NCBI GenBank assembly: GCA_014763715.1
Contig: JACXUV010000010.1
Coordinates: 23,367 to 87,366 of the forward strand
Direction of reading: 5' to 3'
Origin: Rhodobacterales bacterium
Lineage (GTDB): Bacteria; Pseudomonadota; Alphaproteobacteria; Caulobacterales; Hyphomonadaceae
DNA length: 64,000 nucleotides
Shown here: positions 38,802 to 47,960 of the stretch, piece after piece
Layout of the letters: every line of letters starts with the position of its first letter
Position numbering within the stretch: position 1 is the first letter of the stretch
Notes under the pieces: model-generated
The model's input: only the letters and a program-made list of their open reading frames with translations
What the model was told of the DNA's origin: nothing
Database searches by the model: none
Translations under genes and position numbers: made by a program

Positions 38802-40606
38802 CAGGCGTCGTGTTCCCGGGAGAGAGAATTCCGGATGCGTTGAGCGACTTCCGGCGACAGGATTGAGGTGAGGATGCTACCTGCCGCATCGGGATGCGGC
38901 GCAAGCTCCCTTGCAGGTCTTGTCGTCCAGTCAGCGAGCACACTGGCGGGGCGTAATTCGCTGAGCTGCGGATAGGGGAGGGTGATTTCGTAGGCATGTT
39001 CGCCGGGGCCGATAAGGAGTGCGCGGATGCCTTGCTTGAATGCGCCCAACCTGTCCGACAGTTCCGATGGCGTTATGACGGGACGAACTTCCCGCTCCTT
39101 AGTCCAGCTTGTCGAAATTTGGCCGCCTGATCGTGTCTCGCTCTTGCGGTAGAACTCGACGGTCTGCTGGCCGATCAACCGACTCGTCGTTTCGGCGCTC
39201 TGCCCCAAGTTCATGCGGGTGATGATGTGCGTGCCGATCATGCCGATCCAGGCATCGGCCTGGTCATGACCATATGTGTTGCGGATCTGGGAAAGGTCCT
39301 GTGCGCCGAGCACGACGCTGATGCCTTTGGACCTGCCGACATCCAGCAGGGTCGAGAAATGGGGCAGGCGTTCTAGCTGAGGGAACTCATCGAGGAAGAG
39401 CCAGGTACGCCGTCCCGGGTTCTCCTGCATGGCCGGTGAAGCAGCGTGGGAGGCGAGAAGGCCAACGATGCCGGACAGCCAGGCCTTGGTCAGCTGTGGA
39501 AAGCGTCCGTCATGCTGCAGCACGATCGGATGACACGCCGGATGGCCCAGCCATTCGCGGACAGAGAAGGAGCGCTCGCGCGAACTTTTCGGCCAGGCTT
39601 CGGCGAGGACGCTCACCACGTTCATGTGGGCCTTGAAGGTCGAGAGAATGCTTTGCGTCGTCTTGCTGCTCGGCTCTTTCAGGAACTGGATCGCTTCGGG
39701 GTGGTAGCGCTCTGCAATGCCCAGAAGCACATCTGCATCCGCGACCACTAGCTTTCGGAGGTCTGTCCAACCCCAGCCACGTACTTGTCTCACCTGGAGG
39801 GAGATGACGCAGGCCGTCAGAATCTCGCGCGCTGCGTCTGACCAGATACGGTCGGACCGGCTTTCAGGGATGAGCCGCGCCGCGAGTTCGCGTGCTTCCT
39901 GTTGTGTCTGGCAGTCGGTTGCGATGTCCCATTGCAGGGAGCGAGCATCATGGGGTGCAATGATATTGCCGATCCTTGGCAGCTTCGAGGTCATGTCGCC
40001 TTTGACATCAAGAACCAGCACCTTGTCGCCGCGCTCAATGGCCTGAAGCATGAGGTGCAGCATGGCGGTGGTCTTGCCTGCGCCGGTACTGCCCCAGATC
40101 AGGAAATGACGGCTTTCTCGGTCACGGCTGATGGGAATGCCGGAAGGAAACTCAAGCCCGGATCCAGACCGGCGGCACTCGCGTTTTGACAGGGATTGGA
40201 GCGTTCGTCGTGCGGTTTTGCCCGCAAGGTGCTTCCGCCCACGAATGACTTTGGGAGGTGGGCGGGCGGTCATCGTCTGACGGACGAAGCCGATCAGCGC
40301 GAGGAGCGACAGACCCGTCAGAACCGCGACAGCATTGTGCCGAAGCATGAATTGCCCGGTCGTTCCATAGTGATCGAGGATGCGTCGGCATCTCGGCCAG
40401 TCAGCAGATCCGATAGGATCTCCAATGAGTGAGGTGATCCGGGCTTTGCCGCATCTCGCCATGAACGCAGTGTCGTGGCGAGCGTAGACGTCCGCCTCGG
40501 TATAGGTGCCAGGTGGGTATAATTCGAACCCGAGCTTGTAGGTTGCGATAGAAGCTGCGCCACACAGGACAGCGAAGGTGAAGAGGGCGGGCTTGAGGTG
40601 TCTCAT
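38801..40606 (-). CDS. Type IV secretion coupling protein (TraD/TrwB-like DNA-binding ATPase)
   Basis: ISRDRESRHFLIWGSTGAGKTTAMLHLMLQAIERGDKVLVLDVKGDM; RTWLFLDEFPQLERLPHFSTLLDVGRSKG. Confidence 0.93.
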   Translation of the reverse strand: MRHLKPALFTFAVLCGAASIATYKLGFELYPPGTYTEADVYARHDTAFMARCGKARITSLIGDPIGSADWPRCRRILDHYGTTGQFMLRHNAVAVLTGLSLLALIGFVRQTMTARPPPKVIRGRKHLAGKTARRTLQSLSKRECRRSGSGLEFPSGIPISRDRESRHFLIWGSTGAGKTTAMLHLMLQAIERGDKVLVLDVKGDMTSKLPRIGNIIAPHDARSLQWDIATDCQTQQEARELAARLIPESRSDRIWSDAAREILTACVISLQVRQVRGWGWTDLRKLVVADADVLLGIAERYHPEAIQFLKEPSSKTTQSILSTFKAHMNVVSVLAEAWPKSSRERSFSVREWLGHPACHPIVLQHDGRFPQLTKAWLSGIVGLLASHAASPAMQENPGRRTWLFLDEFPQLERLPHFSTLLDVGRSKGISVVLGAQDLSQIRNTYGHDQADAWIGMIGTHIITRMNLGQSAETTSRLIGQQTVEFYRKSETRSGGQISTSWTKEREVRPVITPSELSDRLGAFKQGIRALLIGPGEHAYEITLPYPQLSELRPASVLADWTTRPARELAPHPDAAGSILTSILSPEVAQRIRNSLSREHDA

Positions 40607-40617
40607 GGAACGGGTCC

Positions 40618-40929
40618 TCAACCGGCGGTCCGGCCGCTGAGAGCAAGGAGCAACTGCTCGAACATGGATTCAATGCGTCCAAGCGAGCTGGACTGCTTGT
40701 CGACTGTGGTCGAAGCTGCAGTCAGGTCTTGGGACAGAGCTGCGAGCCTTCGCTCGATCTTCAGGAGGCGTTCGGCCTGCGTGTACGGATCACCGTCTGT
40801 CAGGCCCGACAGGATGAGCTCTCGCGCGACGCCGGTCGGGGTTCCGGACATGCGGCGAGCCCGTACGGTCAGCTGTTCGATATCCGACTCGGCGAGACGG
40901 ATCGAAAGTGGGCGTGTCTTGTCGGTCAT
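40618..40929 (-). CDS. MobC-like/relaxosome accessory protein
   Basis: MTDKTRPLSIRLAESDIEQLTVRARRMSGTPTGVARELILSGL (RHH-like) plus coiled coil; in operon with T4CP and relaxase. Confidence 0.65.
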   Translation of the reverse strand: MTDKTRPLSIRLAESDIEQLTVRARRMSGTPTGVARELILSGLTDGDPYTQAERLLKIERRLAALSQDLTAASTTVDKQSSSLGRIESMFEQLLLALSGRTAG

Positions 40930-41189
40930 TGGGGGGGGTGCTTCCGCTGGTTCTGGGCTTTCTCGCACTCGGCGAGCCAGCGGAGCACGGTGCGACGGCG
41001 GTAGCGGACCGCCGTGCCCAGTTTCAGGAAGGGCGGGCCGCCACCTCGGCAACGCCAGGTGGCAAGAGTACAGACCGGAACGCCGGTCAGCCGGGACACC
41101 GAGGGTGTGTCTATGGCTTCATCGAGCCAGCCGGGATTGTGCTGGAGGATGTCCTCGATTTCAGGAAAGTGGTCACGGCGGTCGGGCAT
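40926..41189 (-). CDS. Excisionase-like HTH DNA-binding protein
   Basis: VSRLTGVPVCTLATWRCRGGGPPFLKLGTAVRYRRRTVLRWLAE. Confidence 0.8.
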   Translation of the reverse strand: MPDRRDHFPEIEDILQHNPGWLDEAIDTPSVSRLTGVPVCTLATWRCRGGGPPFLKLGTAVRYRRRTVLRWLAECEKAQNQRKHPPQ

Positions 41190-41325
41190 GCACTCTACTC
41201 CTCATACTGTGAGTAGGGGCCAGCCCAGCACAACTTAGCTGATCAGAAAAGAGGAATGAAATCCTTGAGTTACCTTAAGATGCCCGGTAATTCACGCGGC
41301 CTCACGATACACCACAAAAAACCAC

Positions 41326-41409
41326 TTATTTCCTCTTTCGCGCATCCGAGGAAATTTGTGGCTCCAGGATCGCGATGATTTTTTCTTCGCTGAATTTACT
41401 CGTCCGCAT
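41326..41409 (-). pseudogene. Fragment resembling IS3-family transposase OrfA
   Basis: MRTSKFSEEKIIAILE resembles an IS3 OrfA N-terminus, then ends after 27 codons. Confidence 0.6.
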
Positions 41410-41556
41410 TGCCGGATCGGCGCCTTGTGTAGCCAATCCGTGCCAGGCTGACATGAATTCGACAGACCTGTAATGTTCACGCCGTTCGGCCGCGGCAAGC
41501 AGATTTGGAAAGCCGAAGGCGCCGTGTAAGCCTGACCTCTTGAATGGTGTTTTGAC

Positions 41557-42153
41557 TTGTCCCTGTCCCTTCTTTCCGCACTGTTTTTTGGCGCGTTTTT
41601 TGATGCGACGCTTGGGACATGCTTTTTCGTGTTCGGTGAGGCCTACTTTCTGCTGGCTGGTGGCCTGGCTTACAGCGAGCATGCGTGGCAGGCCGTGGCG
41701 GTTGTATTTGCCGGAGCCTATGCTGCGGATCAGACGGGCTACCTGATCGGACACAGGTTGCGGCCTTGGTTCCGGCGTTTTGCGCTGGCGACCCATCAGC
41801 GGCGCGCCAATTATCGCAAGGCGCTCGTCCTGCTGAACCGTCATGGGATCAAGGCGGTCGCCGTGTCGAGGCTGCTGGGTCCCGTGGCCTGGTTCATGCC
41901 GGCGATCTGCGGCAGCGTGGGCCTGCCATGGCCCCGGTTTGCGGCCGGATCCGCGCTGGGGGTGCTGCTGGGTGTCGGCGGCTTTGTCTGCCTTGGTTAT
42001 GCGAGCGCGTGGGGGGCGGAGCACGGAGACATCGATGTCCGGGCCATGATCTCGGCCCACAAGTGGACGATCCTGCTGGTGGGTCAGGCCGTATTCCTAG
42101 TGGCGGCGCTCATTTCACGGAGTGTCGGAAACGCTCTGTTTCAGAAATTGTAA
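41557..42153 (+). CDS. DedA-family (VTT domain) membrane protein
   Basis: LGEAYFLLAGGLAY...AYAADQTGYLIGHRLRP...HGIKAVAVSRLLGPVAWFMPAICG; TTG start uncertain. Confidence 0.75.
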   Translation: MSLSLLSALFFGAFFDATLGTCFFVFGEAYFLLAGGLAYSEHAWQAVAVVFAGAYAADQTGYLIGHRLRPWFRRFALATHQRRANYRKALVLLNRHGIKAVAVSRLLGPVAWFMPAICGSVGLPWPRFAAGSALGVLLGVGGFVCLGYASAWGAEHGDIDVRAMISAHKWTILLVGQAVFLVAALISRSVGNALFQKL

Positions 42154-43378
42154 GCTCGGCCAGTTCGCGTGCACCATCGCGTTCGCGCAACGGCTGGACG
42201 AGTTCCCGGGCGCGCAATTGCACCTCGGGACCGAGCGCGAAATCGAATGCACCGCCGACGGTTTCGGCGTCGACAGATCCGGAGACGAGCGGCGCTGGTG
42301 CCACGCCGATCTCCTGCAGCCGCTTTGCGTGCCAGAACTGGTCCAGGCGCTGGGGAAGGATGACCTGAGGGGTGCCGGCGCGCAGGGCTGTGTCCAGCGT
42401 GCCTGCGCCGCCGTGGTGGAGGATCGCGCCGCAGAGTGGAAACAGCGCGGCGTGGGAGATATGGCCTATGATGTGATGCTTTGCTGTCTGTCGTGGCGAC
42501 AGGCGATCTGCGAGCCCAGCCGAGACGAAGGCGCGGAAGCCGCGGCTGTCGAGGGCGGAGAATACGGCATCGATCAGGGCGTCCGGGGTTTCGGCTTCGA
42601 GGGAGCCGAGGCCGATATAGAGGGGCGGCGAGCCGGCAGCCGCGAACGTGCGCGCATCAGCAGGCAGGACTGCAGGATCGGCAAGATCGAGCGAGGGGTA
42701 GGGCAGGAGGTGGTCGTTCGCTCTCCAGTCAGCTGGCCTGTGCGGAAGCAGAGCCGGCGAGACGCTGGTGATGCGAGGTAACGCGTGATTCAGATGCGTG
42801 CGTGTGTGATCCAAAGGCGGCATGTCGCGCAGGCCAAGCCGCGTCCGGTGCGGTTTCAGTGCCTGTTCCATCATCTTTTGTGCTGCCCAGACTGTGCCAT
42901 AGCCGACACGATTGAAAAGTTTCCCCTGCCAAGGCCGCCAGACCATGGCGCAGGGGATTTCACTGGTCGGGGCGATGACTGGCTGGAGGGCATGGAGCAG
43001 GTAGGGAATGCGGTATAATTCGGCAGCGAGTTTTGCCGGGGCGCAAATGCCGTTGGCGAGGATTGCATCGGCCCCTTCCGCCGCCTGGAGCGAGCGCTCA
43101 GTGATGTCGTCGACATAGGGGACCACCATTTCCTTCCAGTCGCGGAGGAAGTTAAACGGGCCGGCTAGGGTGCCGCGCTGTTCGGCTTCGTGGTTCCAGC
43201 CGGCAAGGGAGAAGGCCGGCGGTGGTGCGGCCGCAACCCCGTGATCCAGAATGATCGTGGTATAGTCCTGTGGCGCGAGGATGCTGACATCTGCGCCGAG
43301 CGCCTTGAAACGTTGCGCCGCGGTGATGAAGGGCATCACGTCGCCGAGGCTGCCGAGAACCTGGATCGAGACCTTCAT
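42110..43378 (-). CDS. UGT-like glycosyltransferase (GT1 family)
   Basis: MKVSIQVLGSLGDVMPFITAAQRFKALGADVSILAP...LYIGLGSL...FPLCGAILHHGGAGTLDTALRAGTPQVILPQRLDQFWHAKRL. Confidence 0.9.
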   Translation of the reverse strand: MKVSIQVLGSLGDVMPFITAAQRFKALGADVSILAPQDYTTIILDHGVAAAPPPAFSLAGWNHEAEQRGTLAGPFNFLRDWKEMVVPYVDDITERSLQAAEGADAILANGICAPAKLAAELYRIPYLLHALQPVIAPTSEIPCAMVWRPWQGKLFNRVGYGTVWAAQKMMEQALKPHRTRLGLRDMPPLDHTRTHLNHALPRITSVSPALLPHRPADWRANDHLLPYPSLDLADPAVLPADARTFAAAGSPPLYIGLGSLEAETPDALIDAVFSALDSRGFRAFVSAGLADRLSPRQTAKHHIIGHISHAALFPLCGAILHHGGAGTLDTALRAGTPQVILPQRLDQFWHAKRLQEIGVAPAPLVSGSVDAETVGGAFDFALGPEVQLRARELVQPLRERDGARELAELTISETERFRHSVK

Positions 43379-44652
43379 GGTCGGGGCGCCTCCGCCAGAA
43401 CCCTGACACGCCTCAGCTTCCGCCCGGCTTCCGGTGTCAGGCGCTCTGCCCGCGCCTCGATCCCGGGATGGGTGCCGCATTTTTCGAAGAGTGCCTGCAA
43501 GCCCGCGCGGGCGGCATCCAGAGCCTGAGCCGCCTCAGGTGGCAGCAGCAGCGTGACGGCGTTCGGTCCTGTCTGCAGGACCCGGAAATCCCGGATCGAG
43601 GGATCGGACCGGACGACGGCGTTGCGGATGACGTCGGGCGTGATGCTGGCGATGGCACCGTGAGGTCCGGGGAGGTGAAACACGTCGTCCTGCCGGCCAT
43701 GGATCTGCTCGATCGCCTGATGCGGAAGGCCGCAGCCGCAGGCGGATTCCGCCAGCTCCAGAATGTCGTTCATCCGATAGCGGACCATGACTTGCCTCGT
43801 GCGAGAGAAGTCCGTGATGAGCGGATTGACGAGGTGGCTGCTTCCGTCGACGGGTTGGAATTCAAACGCGATATGGTCCTCGATCAGGTGCAGGGTCCCG
43901 AGCGGACAGGAGACGCCGAAAAGGCCCTCTGTTGCCATGTAGATTTCCCGCATGGTGAGACCGAAGCGCTCCTCGATCACTTGCCGGTCGGCGGGGTCCA
44001 GCACTTCAGCGCCGGAGAATATCTGTTCGGGGTGAACCGGGACGTCTGCTCCGGCAAGGGCGCGCAGGAATTTCGGCGGGCCCACGATAACGGTGGGCCG
44101 GAACGCCGCGAGGGGCGCGAATTGCTGTTCGATCCCGGCGGTGAGGTCAAAGAAGCGAAGTTTGAGGCGGCCGCTTTCATTAGCGGTGTCATAGAGCTGG
44201 GAGTTCGCCGGAAGGACGATGGCGACGCGGTGAGCGCGTGTTAGCACATCCGGCAGGGCCCAGGCGAGCATGACGCCAAGCCAGCGGCAACGTTCCGCTT
44301 CTGACACGATGTAGAGGCCCCGGTTGCCGGACGTGCCCGTACTTGCGCCAATTGCGTAGCCTTTCGGAGTAGTGCCCGCTCGCTCATGTGCCCAACCTTC
44401 TTCTGCAGTGAGCCCCAGCCGGTTGTAGGCGGCGAAGTTGCCCATCAGGGTCGCCTTGTCCATGACCGGCCAGCTTGAAAGCGGCTGTCCTCTGTATGCA
44501 GCAAATGCGGGAACTTGCGCGGCATCGCGGTCGAGAAAGGCGTTGAGGTGGCGCTGTTGCGCGGAGATGAGTTGATCGCGGGTCGCTGCGTGTAAGCGGC
44601 GGCGTGCGCGCCAGAAAGCACGCAGCGTCAGCAGGGTTGTTTTCAGGCTCAC
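43375..44652 (-). CDS. F390 synthetase-related / PaaK-like adenylate-forming enzyme
   Basis: WPVMDKATLMGNFAAYN, IGASTGTSGNRGLYIVSE, YMATEGLFGVSC, MVRYRMNDI...GCGLPHQAIEQIHGRQDDVFHLP. Confidence 0.88.
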   Translation of the reverse strand: MSLKTTLLTLRAFWRARRRLHAATRDQLISAQQRHLNAFLDRDAAQVPAFAAYRGQPLSSWPVMDKATLMGNFAAYNRLGLTAEEGWAHERAGTTPKGYAIGASTGTSGNRGLYIVSEAERCRWLGVMLAWALPDVLTRAHRVAIVLPANSQLYDTANESGRLKLRFFDLTAGIEQQFAPLAAFRPTVIVGPPKFLRALAGADVPVHPEQIFSGAEVLDPADRQVIEERFGLTMREIYMATEGLFGVSCPLGTLHLIEDHIAFEFQPVDGSSHLVNPLITDFSRTRQVMVRYRMNDILELAESACGCGLPHQAIEQIHGRQDDVFHLPGPHGAIASITPDVIRNAVVRSDPSIRDFRVLQTGPNAVTLLLPPEAAQALDAARAGLQALFEKCGTHPGIEARAERLTPEAGRKLRRVRVLAEAPRP

Positions 44653-45425
44653 GCCACCGGCTCCGGGTCGTGGCAGAGGACCAACTCGCCGCCGGCATGG
44701 ACAAAATTACGGATGCGATTGGCGGTGTCTTCGGCTTCTCGCGTACTGTCGAGCACGAACCGCGCCGGGTAGCCGGGCGAGCGGCGTTCCAGGATTGCGC
44801 GGCGCAGCCAGTCGGCATCGGCGGCGTAGAGCAGCGGGCGTTCGCGTTTCGGGAACAGGAAGCCTGTATGCCCGCGCATGTGACCGGGCAGCGGCACGGC
44901 CAGAATGCTGCCGTCCGAGAAGAGGTCATGGGCATGCCCAAGACCGAGTGGAGCTTCAGTTTCCGGAAACGTCTGGAAGGGCTCGGCGCGTTCGGCGAGG
45001 TTTTCCGGGAGGAGTTCCGCGAAGCAGCCCTTGTGCGTGCGGCCGAGCCATCCGGCGGTGAGGAAGTGCGACAGTGAAGGACCGTCAACGAGAATGCGTG
45101 CGCTCGGGTAATCCTTCAGGGCACTGACATGATCGGCGTGAAGGTGCGAGACGAGGATGACGGAGACATCGGGTGCGCGGCTGGGAAGTGCGTTTTCTGT
45201 CAGTGCCGGACGCAGGATGCTGGCATAGAGCGAGAGAGGCGGACTGCGGAAGCCTTCGGTGACTCGGGCCGTGTAGCCTGTATCGATCAGGCATGTGCCG
45301 GCGGCAGGATGCTCGAACAGACCATAGCGGACAGGGATCGGAACCTGCTTCCAGCGCCCCCCCTTTAGCACGAGGCGTTCGGGCGCGCGAACATGGGCGC
45401 TGATGGGGAAGACAGGCTCGATCAT
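44649..45425 (-). CDS. MBL-fold metallo-hydrolase
   Basis: CLIDTGYT, VSHLHADHVSALKDYP, LPGHMRGHTGFLF, YAADADWLRRAI. Confidence 0.9.
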   Translation of the reverse strand: MIEPVFPISAHVRAPERLVLKGGRWKQVPIPVRYGLFEHPAAGTCLIDTGYTARVTEGFRSPPLSLYASILRPALTENALPSRAPDVSVILVSHLHADHVSALKDYPSARILVDGPSLSHFLTAGWLGRTHKGCFAELLPENLAERAEPFQTFPETEAPLGLGHAHDLFSDGSILAVPLPGHMRGHTGFLFPKRERPLLYAADADWLRRAILERRSPGYPARFVLDSTREAEDTANRIRNFVHAGGELVLCHDPEPVA

Positions 45426-46393
45426 GCGTCTTGCTCCGCAAAGGTGCGTTCGAGCCCGTCTTCGAACGTGATGCGCGGTTGCCAGCCAAGCTGGTCGCAC
45501 GCCCGAGAGATATCGAGAGTCTGACGGAACGCGAACAGGCCTGCGCTGTAAGCAGTCACGGCGGGTTCCGGGCGGCCGGGCAGGGCGGCGTGGAGGGCTT
45601 CGTTCAGGCGAGTGACAGCCTGGACCGCGCTCCATGGCAGGCTGCGCCAGCGGACTTCGATCCCGGCCTTTGCCGCAGCCTGTTCGGCGACGCTTCGAAT
45701 ACTGAGGGCTTGCCCGCCGGAAATGTTGAAGACGCGTGCGGCTGGGGAGAGCGCGTCCATGGCGGCGAGGACGGCGTTCACAACATCGTCGATATAGGTG
45801 AGGTCGGTTGCGGCATTGCCGCCCCGCATTAGCGGCAGGGGGCGTTGCCGGGCGGCACGCAAGAGGCGCGGGAGCAGTGCCGTGTCGCCGGGACCGTAAA
45901 GGCCGCGCGGGCGGAGGATGACGGGATCGAGTGACGGTTCGGCCAGAACGAGTGTCTCGCTTGCTGCCTTGGTTGCGGCATAGGCGTTTACCGGTGGAGG
46001 TAGGATCGTGTCTTCCGGAATCTCTTCTTGATCGGCGAAACGAAAATAGACGCTTGGCGAGGAGATGTGCACGAAGCGACCAACACCAGCAGCGCGGGCG
46101 AGGTCCATGGCGCGTTGCGTGCCATGAACATTGGCGGCCTCAAAGGCGCAGCGTGCGCCCCATGGAGACGACAGGGCCGCGCAGTGCACGAGGTGGGAGG
46201 CAGACGGAAGGGTTTGTGGAATTTCACCATGGACGAGGTCCAGCTCGAGCGGTGTCGCGCCGAGCTTTGCCAGATCGGCGAGCTTTTTCCGATTGCGGCC
46301 CACGGCAATCACAGGCTCGCCAGCGGCCAGCAGACGCCTGGTTACAGCGCCGCCAAGGAAGCCTGTCGCGCCGGTGACGATGGTGGCGGTCAT
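45422..46393 (-). CDS. NAD(P)-dependent epimerase/dehydratase (3-beta-HSD/SDR family)
   Basis: MTATIVTGATGFLGGAVTRRLL; NAYAATKAASE (YxxxK). Confidence 0.92.
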   Translation of the reverse strand: MTATIVTGATGFLGGAVTRRLLAAGEPVIAVGRNRKKLADLAKLGATPLELDLVHGEIPQTLPSASHLVHCAALSSPWGARCAFEAANVHGTQRAMDLARAAGVGRFVHISSPSVYFRFADQEEIPEDTILPPPVNAYAATKAASETLVLAEPSLDPVILRPRGLYGPGDTALLPRLLRAARQRPLPLMRGGNAATDLTYIDDVVNAVLAAMDALSPAARVFNISGGQALSIRSVAEQAAAKAGIEVRWRSLPWSAVQAVTRLNEALHAALPGRPEPAVTAYSAGLFAFRQTLDISRACDQLGWQPRITFEDGLERTFAEQDA

Positions 46394-47391
46394 GCCTGCA
46401 GCGTTGCTCCGCCCAGCGATACGCCAGCCGATGTGCCGATCAGGAGGACCTTGTCTCCTCTGCGGATGCGCCCCTGCCGGCGGGCAAGGTCCAGCGTGGC
46501 AGGGATCGAGGCGGCGATGAGGTTGCCGGTCTCCTTGACCGTGGCGACGACCTTTTCCCGCGCGAAGCCGCACTTGCGGATCATGTGTTCCAGCGCGAGG
46601 GGGCTCGCCTGGTGGGGAATGACGATGTTGACGTCCTTCTGTTGCCAACCGGAAAGCTGCAGCAGCCGGTCGATGAAGCGGGGCAGGTTGGTGCGGGTTA
46701 GCTTGAATAGGGCGTGACCGTCCATGCGGAAGAAGGAATTCGCGTCGAAGGCGTCGGGCTCTTCATGATAGTCGTAGCGCGTGCCGCCGGCGGCGAGTGC
46801 GCACATGTCATAGCCCTGCGCCCAGGTTTCGATCAGTACACGGTTTGTATTCAATGGAGAGGAGGAGGGGTCCGATTGCCCCATGACGATGGCTGCGGCA
46901 CCGTCGCCGAAAAGACCGGCCGTTGCCGGGTCGTCCTGCCAGGGCAGGGCGCGGCTGGCGATCTCGCTTGCTACGATCAGGACCCGTGCGGCGCGGCCGG
47001 TCGAGATGTACATGTCTGCAACGTCCATTGCGGCAACGGCGCTGAGGCAGGTGGCGTTGATGTCGAAAGCCGGGACCGGCGATTTGTTGAGGCCGAGTTC
47101 GCGCTTTATCAGGGCAGCCGTTGCCGGGATGGGCTGGCGGCCGACAGCGGCGGCAAAGAGGATGAGGTCAATATCGTCTGGGGTGAGACCGGCATCGTCC
47201 AGCGCGCTGTGTGCGGCAATGGCGCCGAGGCTTTCCTGCGTTTCGCCCGAGGCGATCATGGAGCGCGATTTCACGCCGCATGTGTCTTCGAGCCAGCCGG
47301 CGCGTTTGTTCAGGCGGGCATCGAGTTCCGTCGACAGAACCTGCTTTCCCCCGGCCTGCGACCCTGTTCCCAATATCGCCGATTGCTGCAT
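46390..47391 (-). CDS. 3-oxoacyl-ACP synthase III (KASIII / OleA-like)
   Basis: INATCLSAVAAMDVA (Cys), IPHQASPLALEHMI (His), KETGNLIAASIPATLD (Asn) triad. Confidence 0.92.
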   Translation of the reverse strand: MQQSAILGTGSQAGGKQVLSTELDARLNKRAGWLEDTCGVKSRSMIASGETQESLGAIAAHSALDDAGLTPDDIDLILFAAAVGRQPIPATAALIKRELGLNKSPVPAFDINATCLSAVAAMDVADMYISTGRAARVLIVASEIASRALPWQDDPATAGLFGDGAAAIVMGQSDPSSSPLNTNRVLIETWAQGYDMCALAAGGTRYDYHEEPDAFDANSFFRMDGHALFKLTRTNLPRFIDRLLQLSGWQQKDVNIVIPHQASPLALEHMIRKCGFAREKVVATVKETGNLIAASIPATLDLARRQGRIRRGDKVLLIGTSAGVSLGGATLQA

Positions 47392-47808
47392 GACTGGTCA
47401 TTTTCTCCCGACTTGCCCTCACCAGCAGTGATTAAATGCTCACAACTATGAAGGCCTGTCAAATCCAAATTGTGGACGCCGGAAGTCGGGGCCGTTGGCA
47501 GAGATTTTGTGGCTGCGTGACGCAGTTGCTCACACGGCTCCCTTGTAGTCTTTCTGCCGTCACTGGTCTGCACCCGAAAAAGTGGCCCGCTATTTGAGCT
47601 AGTCCCAGCTTCGATTGGGACGCTTGGGATCGGTGGTCTCAAGACGGAATGTTGGAGACGTTCCTAAGGTCTGGTGGATAGCGATCTGTGGTAACCTTGG
47701 TAACTTTTTCCAACTTGACCCATCAAAGTATATCAATTCGAGGCAATACGTTTGCTGTTTTTATTGAATTATTTCAATCCCCAGCAACGCCCAACACCCC
47801 ATGATTCC

Positions 47809-47855
47809 GATTCCTAATCTGTAGGTCGTGAGTTCGAATCTCGCCGGGATCGCCA
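47809..47855 (+). repeat. attR (duplicated tRNA-Arg 3' fragment)
   Basis: 47-bp direct repeat; preceding bases do not continue the tRNA. Confidence 0.93.
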
Positions 47856-47960
47856 CTTTTTCCGACAGCTGGTCCCCTTGCGTCAGTCTTGAATGCGCGG
47901 GCGTTGGCCTTAGTGCTGGGCCGGTACAAGTAGATAATCGGCATATATCGGGGGAAGATC

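Larger units (their letters stand above)
13137..47855. mobile_element. tRNA-Arg(CCT)-integrated genomic island (34.7 kb between repeats)
   Basis: 47-bp exact direct repeat gattcctaatctgtaggtcgtgagttcgaatctcgccgggatcgcca at 13137-13183 and 47809-47855; integrase 100 bp inside the left end; defense and mobilization cargo. Confidence 0.95.

Noticed and set aside
37818-38843. 341-aa plus-strand ORF
   Set aside because: Antisense to the MobF relaxase
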